From Sepioteuthis lessoniana (Eukaryota; Mollusca; Cephalopoda; Myopsida; Loliginidae), in NCBI GenBank assembly GCA_963585895.1, contig OY757934.1, forward strand, positions 34,232,768-34,296,767: DNA of 64,000 nucleotides, read 5' to 3'. Under the pieces are notes generated by a model. That model searched no databases. It had not been told where the DNA came from and worked only from the letters and a program-made list of their open reading frames with translations. This document shows, piece after piece, positions 23,706-34,006 of the stretch (position 1 is the first letter of the stretch; each line of letters opens with the position of its first letter). The position numbers were made by a program, and so were the translations under genes.

Positions 23706-23965
23706 CTGTTAATGAGTGGCTATGATTTCAAAATAAAATAAAGGTCCTATTAATGATTAATCTGCCTCTACGTAAAGTTTTACATGTTCCTATACCTGAT
23801 TGCGTAATACGTGACATTTAGCATCTTCATAGTTTCCTGGTTGATTTAGTTGACATGTGCACGCATACTCGTTTAAAATTTGTTTTTGCTTAAGTTGTAC
23901 ACGTGGGAGAGAAGAATTTCACTCACGATGCTCTATATTTACCAATTCGATGCCAAATCCAGAAT
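23706..23965. other. Spacer, nothing recognised
   Basis: No supported feature. Confidence 0.5.
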
Positions 23966-24090
23966 GGTTATATATATATATATGATCGATAACCAATCTA
24001 TAGGTTATTAATCAAATGCAAGTCTGACCTATCCGATGAAATAAAATGCAATTTTTTCCAAACGCTCTCCACCCGGAGTTGAGCATACAA
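23966..24090 (+). mobile_element. LINE-2 fragment c with leading AT tract
   Basis: A short AT run is followed by ATCGATAACCAATC and a segment encoding CKSDLSDEIKCNFFQ, the LINE-2 region just upstream of LLYGCTTW. A near copy of the same AT-plus-LINE segment recurs at 24345-24424. Confidence 0.65.
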
Positions 24091-24212
24091 GTGAAGGAAT
24101 TAACAGCTGTCACTCGCGTAATGCAAAAAACTCTTCTAACGAATTGAGCACTCCGATATCCGATTGCGTATAATGTAAACAAACGAAAGTTAATACAAAA
24201 TGCTTAAAATTC

Positions 24213-24361
24213 CCCGGCTGACGTTAGGTCATCAAAATAGCTGTGCGTAAAGTTAAGCGGGTTTCGATCTTAGCTTGAAGCGTCCAGCATGTCTAGCCAC
24301 ACAGAAAAGTTGTGATACAACAAAACTGTCTGTGGATAACAATGTATATATATATATATAT
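24213..24361 (+). mobile_element. SINE-HH copy 2: tRNA-like head with decayed hammerhead
   Basis: CGGCTGACGTTAGGTCAT and GGGTTTCGATCTTAGC correspond to the A- and B-box regions of the SINE-HH copy at 47.1-47.2 kb. The 3' part, 24291-24342, aligns with the hammerhead there. Stem I (CCACA with TGTGG) and stem II (GTTGT-GAT-ACAAC) are kept, but the CTGATGA core is CAGAAAA and GAAA is AAAA, and part of stem III is missing. An AT tract follows, as in copy 1. Confidence 0.7.
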
Positions 24362-24763
24362 GATCGATAACCTATCGATTAGTTATCAATCATATGCAAG
24401 TCTAACCTATCCGATGAAATAAAACTATACTTTCAAGCAACGGTTGTATAAATTCTGCTCAAGAATGCTACGAGCCATATTGAACAAGTCCTTGAAGCAA
24501 CTTTTCAAAAAACAGCGGCTGTACGGCTATCTACCCCTCCAACTCAAAAACAATCCAAATAAGAAGAACAAGACACGTGGCACACTACTGGATAAGTAAG
24601 GACAAACTCATAAGTGATGTTCTCCTATGGACCCCTTCACACGGACGAGCAAGTGTTGGCCGACCTACAAGAACTTGTCTACAATAGCTATGTACGGACA
24701 CAGGAAATAGCCTGGAGGGATGATAAAGAGAGAGTTAAGGAATTCTGTGCTCGCAGTGCAACA
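24362..24763 (+). mobile_element. LINE-2 fragment d
   Basis: A diverged LINE-2 3' portion: CKSNLSDEIK region, MLRAILNKSLKQ, QRLYGYLPLQ and DKLISDVLLWTP can be read with frame changes. The end joins directly to a CA array rather than a GAT tail. Confidence 0.7.
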
Positions 24764-24764
24764 T

Positions 24765-24853
<89 letters not shown>
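24765..24853 (+). repeat. (CA)n(TA)n compound microsatellite
   Basis: About 17 CA then about 27 TA units. Confidence 0.97.
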
Positions 24854-24856
<3 letters not shown>

Positions 24857-25203
24857 CTGATTGAAATAATCAAGGCTTATCATTAAATATAAAATATCAC
24901 AAAATAAATCAAGGCTTATCATTAAATATGAAATATTCGTATACTGAATTTTATGTATATATCAGTCGATATTATAACACAAAAACCCCCCCCGGATATT
25001 GATACATGTAAACATATAATGACACATATACGCACATATACGTACGCGCACGCATACACAGATATATATCACAGAGTATAATTTTAATGTACATACATAT
25101 TTTATGTCAATATATACCTCATTTCACCAATATTTTTGTGTGTATAACTTAGTATATGTATAATGTATATATACATTGTCTTTTATTTTTATGTTCAAAT
25201 ATT
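24854..25203. other. AT-rich spacer, nothing recognised
   Basis: Contains short degenerate AC/AT stretches only. Confidence 0.5.
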
Positions 25204-25221
25204 CATGGACTTATGTCATAT

Positions 25222-25704
25222 AAGTAAGTAAAGTTGGCGATCGTAGTCGAGGGCGACCAGATGGCTCCCTTTTCAATAGCTAGTACACCGAGATGTAGAG
25301 AAGGGCGCAACTCCTTTCACTGGATTGCTCCACTTTACCCTTGATAAGTAAGTAAAGTTAGCGACCATAGTCGAGGGTGACCCGAAGGCTCCCTTTTCGA
25401 TAGCTACTACACCAAGGTGTAGGGGAGGGCGCTACTCCATTCCCAGGATTGCTCCACTTTACCCTTGAACCGTACCTTATAATGCTGAGTGTTAAGCAAG
25501 GTGGTATCAAGTTCCATTTTTAAAGTCTTTGGTATGACTCGACCTGGGATTGAACCCAGGTCTCCCGGGCCATTGGCGAACACTCTAACCGCTGGGCCAA
25601 TCAAATACCATTTTTAAAGTCTTTGGTATGACTCGACCTGGGATTGAACCCAGGTATTCCGGACCATTGGCGAACACTTTACTCACTTGGCCAATGAGCC
25701 GGCT
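25222..25704 (-). mobile_element. SINE-1 nested inside SINE-1
   Basis: A complete minus-strand SINE-1 occupies about 25346-25603. It splits an older SINE-1 whose 3' part lies at 25222-25345 and whose head lies at 25604-25704. About 40 bp of the older copy (the stretch around TTATAATGCTGAGTG) is missing at the join. B boxes GGTTCAATCCC read from both heads. Confidence 0.85.
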
Positions 25705-25794
25705 AGAACAAATATGTAAATATCTACTTTTTATGTAATAAATGTTTGCAAATGTTTTCAGTGCTCGTTTTTTATATAATTATTTTACTCTGAA

Positions 25795-27700
25795 TGTTTT
25801 CCCACCAGCATTAGTTCACAGGAGTTTGAGTGACAGTAAATCTTTTCAAGTCTCGCGGACTCTTCTTAGTATTCTGGCCGATCTGGTTGGTCTTCACTCG
25901 TCTTCCTATTTCCAAGTTTTCCCGTCCCTTTACCAATCCTTTGGTGACTGTACCGAGTACATCAATTACAATTGGTATCACCCCCACCTTCATATTTCAT
26001 AGTTTTTTTTATTCTCTACCAAGATCTAGGTACTAGTCTTTCTTTTCACTTTCTTTTAATTTTACTCTATGATTTGCCGGAACGGCTAAGTCCACAATTC
26101 GGCAGGTTCTCTGTTTTCTTGTTGACTATCACGAGGTGTCGGATATTGACTTGAAGCGGCAAAGGTCGGACCCTAGTTGAGCAAAAATAACAGGAAATGC
26201 GCTTGGTACCTAAAGTAAATAGGAAGCTGGTGTTCTCGGCGGAAACGCCGCCTTAATTGCATGGGGAGCATACTGGATGGAGGCATATCCACACGAAATT
26301 ATGTAGCTGGAGGAAGTGTGACCACGGGAATTTGCGTGGGGGATATGCTGGAGAGAGGTATGACCACAAAGATGATCCAAAGAAGAAGAGGTCCACCGAA
26401 AATCTGAACCCGTCGTCCCTATACGAGCAGTTCACATGTCTTCCAACCTTTTTTGCTCTACTCCTCCGTTTTTTTTTGGCGTATTAAACAAAAGAAGCAG
26501 ACAATATTTTATACATAAGTGTTGTATTTTTTCTGTTATACAACATAGGTTTGGTCGTCTGGCTGAGATCAGGTAATCTGTTTGTATCTCAAAATCTCAG
26601 AAGCTTGTGCGTCTCATTCTCCGGAACGGATTCTTGGTTGTGCATATACCATTTATTCATATGGTTAAATTTAAACTTCTTGCACAATTCCTGGTAGATC
26701 ACCTTCCTCGGCCAATCATGTCTGCTCCGTTGTGCTAATTTACTGCATTCGCTTATTATGGGATAGATCGTTTCATCTCTATAACCTCGTAGCCTAGATT
26801 TGTTATTTTGTTACGTCTTATCTAGTCTTGCTTTTACATAGTTGGTCCTTATGGTGCTGTTTTGTGCTGCAAGTAGAAGGGATTCAGTTTCTCTCTAAAG
26901 GTTTCCTTAACCATGTCAAGTCTTTTCGTATGAGATTTCACTTGTTTGCCGCTTGGAATATCCATACAATTGTTTTCTTCCAACTTTTGTTTTTTAGTTA
27001 TTGTTGTTCTGTTTATCCTTGAATTGTTTGTGTTGTTCTTTGCTGCTGTAAACAATCTTCCTCTGCTATTTTTTATGTTGTCTTTGAGTTGTCGTATCGA
27101 TTCAAAAACGCTATCTTCAATGATGGTGAGTCCGCTGCCTCCTTCTTTCCTTGATACATATATTTTTTTTTAATGTCATTTCAGAGATGTAAGGCCTTAT
27201 GCATTGTTATGTTTTTTTTCTCTGGTTCATTTGTTGAAGTTCCTCCCTCGTCCACTGCACGAATGGTCCCGAGTATCTAACAAAGGGGGGACAGCCCAGG
27301 TATTTAACCTTTTGATGAGATTTCTGCTATATAGTTTAGTTTCGAGTAGTTTTCTCGCTCTCCTTAGATACTTTTGCTTATTTTTTTCTTTCATGTCCTC
27401 TTATTTTACGGTGTCCGCTTCTAATATTACCAAGTACTTGTAAGTTTCCTTTTCTCCGAACATTCTGATTTTTTCTTGATTTGTTAATTGTATTCCTTCC
27501 TTTATATGTCGTCTCCCGCTTCTCATTATTAGCATGGCGCATTTGTCTATACGGAATTCTATCCCTATGTCTTAGGTATATATTCTAACTGCCCGAATTA
27601 GGGTTTCCAATTCTTTTTCATTTTTGACAAACAGTTTGATGTCGTCCATTTACATTTGGTGATTGATTTTTTCTTGCGATTTAGTAATCTTGTATCCGCC
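25795..27700 (-). mobile_element. LINE-1 copy C (RT palm to C-terminus)
   Basis: In minus orientation the copy starts at the RT palm (MDDIKLFVKNEKELETLI near 27590-27650, the Tyr of YMDD replaced by a stop). It passes through FTAAKNNTNNSRINRT (about 27020-27055) and a CCHC-like RLRGYRDETI, ISECSKLAQ block (about 26740-26800). It then gives KWYMHNQESV, LISARRPN and, after an insert, RTCRIVDLAVPANHR and VIPIVIDVLGTVTKGLVKG. The RPD-to-D pattern around ARRP and IVDLAVP is the restriction-like endonuclease centre, here broken. Confidence 0.75.
26150..26510. other. GC-richer insert in LINE-1 copy C, unidentified
   Basis: About 360 bp interrupts the LINE endonuclease region. It is clearly more GC-rich than its surroundings and contains loosely repeated phrases (GGAGCATACTGGATGGAGGC; GGATATGCTGGAGAGAGG). 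Short frames on both strands match nothing I know. It may be an old solo LTR or another mobile element. Confidence 0.4.
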
Positions 27701-27756
27701 ATCGCATTAACTAAGTATGTGATTCAGTGACATTAGAATTTTTCACGTCAACGAAA

Positions 27757-27930
27757 GCAGATGGTTTCTCACTGGAGATTGAGTGACAGCAAGTCTCCTC
27801 AAGTCTCCAGGACTCTTCTCAATATTCTGGTCGTTTTCAATAATGCTGTTGTTTGGATGGTCTCCACTCGGCCGCCATCTTCCAAATCTTCCAGGCCCTT
27901 TAATAATCCCTTAGTTACCGTGATTATTAT
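27757..27930 (-). mobile_element. LINE-1 fragment D (3' end)
   Basis: The minus strand matches the last block of LINE-1 (KGLEDLEDGG-like, VETIQT, ARILRRVLE-like) followed by the conserved 3' end ACTTGCTGTCACTCA. Confidence 0.65.
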
Positions 27931-27959
27931 TATTACCATACAAGTTTTTTTCAGACAAT

Positions 27960-28290
27960 TAGTAGATTCTGAGTGACAGCAAGTCTTCTAAGTTTTCTTG
28001 AATTCTTCTATGTATTCAATATATCTCAGCAATACTGTGGCCTAGATGATGGCAAGACTTTCTCGGATATCTCGTTCCTGCAGACACTTTTTCAGGTTGT
28101 TTTGGATTATTCTCAGTGCTCTAATTGTGATAAGTAACATTGGTATCTTGGTATTTACCTAGTTTTTGCTTTTTTTTGCGAGTTGCCGGAGAAAGTGACA
28201 AATTATTTCCCTTTTGTTAACTGGTCTGTTTTCGAGGATATTCCCTATTCACTTCTTAAATTGGAATGCCAAATAACACAGTTTTAATGA
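27960..28290 (-). mobile_element. LINE-1-related fragment E
   Basis: It begins with the same CTGTCACTCAG end as LINE-1, and its minus-strand translation keeps the pattern LLITIRALRIIQNNLKKCL. It is more diverged, so possibly a sister family. Confidence 0.5.
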
Positions 28291-28563
28291 ATGCTTATCT
28301 ATCTATCTATCTACGAAGGTGGATCGGTTTGAATCAGAAGATTTGACCGTATAATGTTTGATTTATTAGAATAATTGAAAAGCGTTGGATTTAAATACAA
28401 GGTAGAATATGATGTTAAGAATAAATATTTCTTGTATAAAATAAATGCATCAGAGACCCTTCACGATGAGAACCTCTCTTCTTTTTTTTTAATGAGGATA
28501 AGATATTTTCAAAAATTTTCAAACATTTCTGTTGGTCCAAAAAGTATGGGCAGCAATTTTGGC
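28291..28563. other. Spacer with a short (ATCT)n
   Basis: A short ATCT run at about 28295-28312; nothing else recognised. Confidence 0.5.
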
Positions 28564-28587
28564 AGAGAGAGAGAGCGAGAGAGAGAG

Positions 28588-28641
<54 letters not shown>
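28564..28641 (+). repeat. (GA)n microsatellite, interrupted
   Basis: GA array with a few GC interruptions; it yields an Arg-Glu run when translated. Confidence 0.97.
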
Positions 28642-28642
<1 letters not shown>

Positions 28643-28844
28643 ATAGTTTAATTATCAGATCTATGATACAAACCTCCCCTTAATTTCAGTCGTATCTGTA
28701 CTGGTTGCCATGGAAGCGGACAAGATGCTTTGTCAGAAAGCAGGGCTACAAGAAGACGAAAAAGAGAGTTTATCAAAACAGAAAAAAACCCAGAGTTAAT
28801 CACAAACTATTTCTTTGTCTGTGATTGGTAACATCAGCTACATG

Positions 28845-28902
28845 TAAGTAAAGTTGGTGACCATAGTCGAGAGTGACCCGAAGGCTCCCTTTTCGATAGC
28901 TT
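28845..28902 (-). mobile_element. SINE-1 3'-end fragment
   Basis: About 58 bp of SINE-1 3' sequence (GTAAAGTTGGTGACCATAG, then CCGAAGGCTCCC). Confidence 0.75.
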
Positions 28903-28937
28903 TATTTAGTTAGTACATTTCTCCGTTCCCTCTCCTT

Positions 28938-28938
<1 letters not shown>

Positions 28939-28972
<34 letters not shown>

Positions 28973-29102
28973 GGGCGGTGAAAAATTAGGGGAAAAGTGG
29001 ATAAACTGAAACACACAAAATAGACTCAAATCATCCTAACTTTAATATTTCGTCTTTATTTCAAAAAGACTTCATCAGAATCATTCTGATTAAGTCTCTC
29101 GC

Positions 29103-29140
<38 letters not shown>

Positions 29141-29150
29141 TAGAGGGGGG
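28939..29150. repeat. AT-array-bounded unit, about 210 bp
   Basis: A 130-bp unique segment lies between two (AT)n arrays. The segment holds a strong hairpin at 29078-29092 (AGAATCATTCTGA region), nested inside a longer GACTT/AAGTC pairing. A CTGATGA string is present on the minus strand, but no hammerhead fold is completed. Confidence 0.5.
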
Positions 29151-29198
29151 AGATGGTATGTAAACGTTATTGTTCTATTGTGTGTTCTCTTGGTGTCA

Positions 29199-29345
29199 TG
29201 GGTGTCCTCGTGATGTAATGATTAAAGCGATGGACTGTGGAAACGTAGTAAGCGAGTTCGAACTCCAATTACGCTATTACGTTCCTTTTCGAGCAAAAAC
29301 TCTTGGAAAAGGTATTAAACCTCTTATCCTCCTAGCTATGGGTTA
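29199..29345 (+). mobile_element. SINE-2, 3'-truncated by a foldback element
   Basis: Head GGGTGTCCTCGTGATGTAATG, B box GAGTTCGAACTCC and core are present up to CTAGCTATGGGTTAAA, where the copy stops at the inverted-repeat element. Confidence 0.8.
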
Positions 29346-29762
29346 AATTTTTATTTATTGCGGACTTTTTTTCCTCATCTTGGTAGTTGTTTTTTCCTTT
29401 TTTTTTGTTCTTTCACTACGTTTCGGCCAAATTTCACCTCTGGCCTTCTTCAAGTGATTTACCGCGACCTCGGATTGGAATGCTGAGTCTTGTAACCATA
29501 TCCCCAGTAATTACTGCCTTCCATAGTTGTTGTCTATCGCACCACGTTTTTGACCAAATAAACCTCTGGCTGGCTTGGGTAGGATTTGAAACCGCTATCT
29601 TCTGACAATGCTCACCTGGAACCGTAGAGACTCAACGCCGCTATCTTCTATCTAAGAAGGCCAGAGGTGAAATTTGGCCGAAACGTAGTGAAAGAACAAC
29701 CCCCCCCCAAAAAAACAACTTCCAAGATGAGGAAAAAAGTCCGCAAAAAATAAAAATTAATT
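29346..29762. mobile_element. Foldback element with about 100-bp inverted repeats
   Basis: 29346-29452 and 29650-29762 are inverted copies, including TTTCACTACGTTTCGGCC, AAATTTCACCTCTGGCC and GCGGACTTTTTTCCTCATC. About 200 bp of unrelated sequence separates them. No transposase is encoded, so it would be non-autonomous. The phrase around GGCCGAAACGTAGTG recalls Penelope-like terminal repeats, an alternative origin. Confidence 0.7.
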
Positions 29763-29899
29763 CTCAGATTAAGAAGCCTTATCTCAAAATGATTCCAATT
29801 AAAGACAAGTCGTAGAACTGTTTAATCTTTTGACTTGATGGTTTCATTGGAACAACTTTCACATAATCTGTTGCTAATGGACTGTGTTATCTCTTTGAT

Positions 29900-30187
29900 C
29901 CTATTTACCAACCCCTCCGCTCGGGCAGGATATGATACAAGGTAAATTTTTAAGCGGAGTTCAACAGGTTTGAATTCAGAGTTTTCCTTCTCCTAGACTA
30001 GTTGCCTCACCAAGGCTGAAGAACCTAGTCTGTCCTACTATTTACCCATAACTGGAGGGAGAATAATTGGATTCATACCTTTCCCAAGGGTATTAATGCT
30101 ATGTGAAATGCAATCAGTCTCGTCCAGGATTTGAACTCGTGTCACCGTGTCCAATTCCTACGACGATAACCATTACTCCACGGGCAC
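29900..30187 (-). mobile_element. SINE-3, full length with 9-bp target duplication
   Basis: Complete copy. CTCTTTGAT is repeated exactly at 29891-29899 and 30188-30196. Confidence 0.92.
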
Positions 30188-30261
30188 CTCTTTGATGATG
30201 GCCAGGAAGCTGTTACAAGTGATGTCTATGCATTATTATTGATCATTTCCTTTCTTGACAG

Positions 30262-30545
30262 TTCAGTCAGTTAGGGTGGGGCTGTAGAATACTCGACTAT
30301 ACCTCTGAAGAAGGATAAGAACGACCCCGATGAGTGTCCTATATATGATACTAAACCATCTCCAGTCCTGGAGCTTTAGGGAATGTAGAGCAACCCTTCA
30401 TTGCCATTAATTCCAAGTACCCTCTGACCTGGAGTGGTAGCACCTAGATGGGTCCATTCTATGGGTAAAAAAATATATTTTACCATTTTCTGTACTTAAA
30501 ACGATTTAACTGTGTGCAAATAAATGAGGTCTAGTTTGTTTTAAA
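30262..30545 (+). mobile_element. SINE-B copy
   Basis: The head AGGGTGGGGCTGTAGAATAC, middle GAGTGTCCTATATATGA, GGAGCTTTAGGGAATGTAG and CTATGGGTAAA are recognisable. One degenerate tail repeat (AACGATTTAACTGTGTGC) follows. Confidence 0.75.
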
Positions 30546-31404
30546 ATTGTTACCTTCAAACTATTCGTTTACAAATCATACATATTTTATATATATGTAT
30601 AAAGAGAATAAAGAGAATTTGGGATTAGATAATATATTGGAGTTTTATACTGTAAACACAACTAACAAATCAACTAACCAACTTACTTTTTTTATAATGG
30701 TTGGTAAATTCCTTTTTCAAGATTCAATTTTATTTATATAAAAAAACATTATTCAAAAATTAGTATTGATTTCTATTTTTAATCTTCTAAGCTTAAATAT
30801 TTTTCCCTTCTTATCCAGTTGGAATTTTTGAAATTTCAACCTATCGTTTTGATTTAAACCTGGTTCTTTTGTGTATTCTATTCTTTGCTAAAACTGACGT
30901 AGATTACAACGGACTCATTTATCTTCCTTCTTATAGTTCTACATTGTTATGTCAACATTTTCTTGTGGGTCTTTCTTTATCTCCATGCAATTTCATCATG
31001 AAATAGGAAACATTTTCGGTAGTGATCAATGATTTTTCAAATAATCCTTACTGATGTATTTTTTAGCTTTGGAGATTACATAATCTAATGTAGTTTTCAT
31101 TATATACGTATATGTACGTAGTTTTTTTTTTCTTTAGGAATTCATGACTTTGTATGGATGCGTTAGAGAATGGAGTATAATAATCTTTAAGTGCTTGATC
31201 CATAAATTTTATTACCAAAAAATTGATTTTGCTAAGGAAAATTTGATTTTAAACTTATTCCTTCTCAGATTTAAAGCTTAATTATTAAATAAGTTTGTGG
31301 GATTCCTTTCCAGTTAGGTGATTCAAAAACTAATATCTTTATAATTCAATTGCTTGACTCGTACACAGACCTTAAAAATTCATTGATTTGTTGTGGTTGT
31401 AAAC
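30546..31404. other. AT-rich spacer, nothing recognised
   Basis: Possibly old LINE debris on the minus strand, but no motif is clear enough to call. Confidence 0.4.
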
Positions 31405-31416
31405 CTGTTTATAAAT

Positions 31417-31656
31417 CATCATCATCATCATGTTATGCCGCTTGCACGGATATCCTTGACCCTCTCTCGCCACTTCTCCTTATCGTTCATCGCCTCCAGC
31501 TGGTCTTCAGGGCTCCATCCCGTATCCTCACATAGCTGCTGTATGTATGTTCGAGCTGGTCGTCCTGCTTTTACTCGGCCATATGTGGGGGTCCATAGGG
31601 GTACATCACTTATGAACTCTTCTCTGCTTCTCCAGCAGTGTCCTGCATGTCTGGTT
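31417..31656 (-). mobile_element. LINE-2 fragment e with 12-bp target duplication
   Basis: A 5'-truncated copy with the (ATG)n tail at its left end (31417-31430) and the HAGHCWRS region at its right. CTGTTTATAAAT is duplicated at 31405-31416 and 31657-31668. Confidence 0.9.
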
Positions 31657-31668
31657 CTGTTTATAAAT

Positions 31669-32127
31669 AAGCTCTACTAAACAAATCCCAATTGTTCTAG
31701 AAGCCTCCATAGTCTTTTATATGATACAACCCCGGTGAAATTGTCTATTCAGTTGACACTGCACTACGTCCAGAGACCTGTCTTACACCCAGAATCTTAT
31801 TATTGGTATGCCAAGATAATTAGCAGAGGATAGAGACTGAGGGTGATGCTGTATATTATCTTTTTTCAATCTATTGAGATGCAGTCATTTATTTCATGAT
31901 CTAGATGCTTTTGATAATTTTTTGGTAAAAAATAACGTACAGCCTATTTATGAAAGTTAGACTGAGGTTTCACAAGTCATGATTAGTAAGTTTTTTCCTC
32001 TTATTGTGATCCAAGAATTTTGTGCCTAAGCCAATTTGTTCCATATCTATCTATTCAGGAGTTACAAATTTTCTTATATAAAAAACAAAGCAATATAATT
32101 TCGGTTGTGTTTCTGAGACACGTTTGC
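31669..32127. other. AT-rich spacer, nothing recognised
   Basis: No supported feature. Confidence 0.45.
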
Positions 32128-32805
32128 ATTGATGTTGGTTGGTTGATTGGGTTTAATGGCATATCAACCTTTGTAGGTTATTTAACGCCAAATCCATTTT
32201 TATGTAAATAGTTCTATTTCAAACAATTTAGTTTAGCATGTGTATACTGTTTAACTGAGAAAAACATTTCTATTTCAAGCTATTCAGTTTAGTCAAATAG
32301 TTCTAATTCGGCTAATTCAGTTTAGTATAAGTACAGATTATCATTACACACAGTTAAATGTCAAAACATTTCTATATTAAACAATTCAGTTTAGTGCAAG
32401 TACAGTCTCAATGTTAAAAACAGTTCTATTTCAAACAATTCAGTTTAGCATAAGCACGCAGTTTAAATGTAAGTACAGTTTAATTGTCAAAAAATGTCTA
32501 TTTCAAGCTATTCAGTTTAGTCAAACAGTTCTAATTCAAACAATTCAGTTTAGCATAAGTATGCAGTTTAGTTCTATTCAACCCATAGATAGGGCCCTAT
32601 CAGGTGCTACTATTCCGGGCCAGAGTGGACATGGCGGCAATGGCAATGAAGGGGTGCTCTGCATTCCCCAAAGCTCCAGCATCACTGAAACCTCACCATC
32701 AGATGGTTTAGTGTCATATCCAGGACCCTTTTTTGGAGTGGGGGGTTCTTCCCCTTTTGCAGAAGTGCAGTCGGTGTATTCTACAGCTCAAACCGACTGG
32801 AACGT
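32128..32805 (-). mobile_element. SINE-B composite with long internal 55-bp array
   Basis: In minus orientation: head (32580-32805), then six or seven copies of the repeat containing GCTAAACTGAATTGTTTGAA (32205-32580), then the 3' end shared with SINE-2 (GGATTTGGCGTTAAATAACC, 32135-32205). This is the longest internal array of the family here. Confidence 0.8.
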
Positions 32806-33763
32806 TTGCATTAAATAATTCAAACTAACTTTTTATTTCGAATACATTTGTGAACTCATATGCATAGAACTGGTTCCACGATTAATGTTAATTAATATTA
32901 AATAATGTTAATTGATATTAATTAATGTTAATAGATAGTAATTAATGTAAATAATTAGTATGACATTAAATGTCGTGTTCTTTTTAGTAATTTGCTAAGC
33001 TTTTTGTTTAGATGTAGTAGTGTTCTTTTTAAAAACTGCGATAACAGACAAGTTTAATTTTTTTAATGCTTGGAATGTAATCACAGAAAAACTAAGATTG
33101 ACACACTCGTTTGCTCTCTGTCCACGCCGAGGAAAGGTGAAATGGTTCTTTCTTTGGAAGGAATTGTGTATGAATGTGTTAATTTTAATCGAGTAAAAGG
33201 TTTCAAAAGTCCAAACCCACTTTCTCGATATTCCTTTCCAGATCCAGGCAAGATAGTGGAAGATCAGTTGCATGTTTCGTTACAAAGGAAACCCTTTTTC
33301 TCCAAGGGACGTCTGACGATTTTTGATCTCATAAGTGTGTTCATCCATCGTTTGAGAGTTACTATTTTTCATATCATTTGATATCATGTCATCTTTCGCA
33401 TTTGAGGAGCTTTGCAGTGGTGCAGATGTTTTAGTCTTGAGTTACATAGTACCGGTAGCATTCTTATAATCTTCAAATATTAAGACAATACATTACTTTA
33501 ATAAAAGTCTATTACTTCTTCAGAAGAGTTAAATTTATAGAAAAATAGGATTTGATATGTCAATTGATAGAATACAGAGTGTCTCAATATATATGGGACT
33601 CATGTGACAGCTGATAACTTAACTACTAATAATATTGTATTCTTTTTTTGTTTCAGACTTGAAAATAGTATACTATAATAACTACTAATCCTTGATCACA
33701 ATACCTTTGACAAGAGAGAAAAATATTTTGCGTCACTATTCATTTGGAAACAAAATCATCAAA
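32806..33763. other. Spacer containing an unrecognised 103-codon frame
   Basis: 33070-33381 on the plus strand is open for 103 codons with ordinary amino-acid composition and no low complexity. No signal peptide, membrane segment or domain is recognised, and no promoter or splice context is visible. It may be a decayed exon or transposon piece; I do not call a gene. Confidence 0.25.
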
Positions 33764-34006
33764 ACTGTCTCAAAATAGATGCAACCCATTAATATGATAA
33801 ATATTTGTTACTGAGACAAGAAACAAAAAATAAGATTGCATGTCCTGGAAGCTGATATAATGGCAATCAAAAATCATTAATTTGATGTCTCTTGGTCAAA
33901 GGATGCATTTTTTAAAGGACGTGTTCCAAATTATTGCCATTGTACTTGTCTCGGTAATAAATCATTATCCTATTAATGGGTTGCACCAATTTTGAAACAC
34001 CCTGTA
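33764..34006. mobile_element. MITE-like element with about 60-bp inverted repeats
   Basis: 33764-33826 reads CTCAAAATAGATGCAACCC, then ATTAATATGATAAA, and pairs with the reverse complement of 33940-34006 (CAAAATTGGTGCAACCC, ATTAATAGGATAA). The outer ends read CTGT and CAGG. About 110 bp separates the arms. No coding capacity. Confidence 0.6.

Noticed and set aside
29040-29110. Hammerhead candidate (CTGATGA, paired stem II, GAAA) on the minus strand
   Set aside because: No stem III or cleavage triplet can be formed, and CTGATGA is tied up in a stronger local hairpin (ATCAGAA/TTCTGAT).
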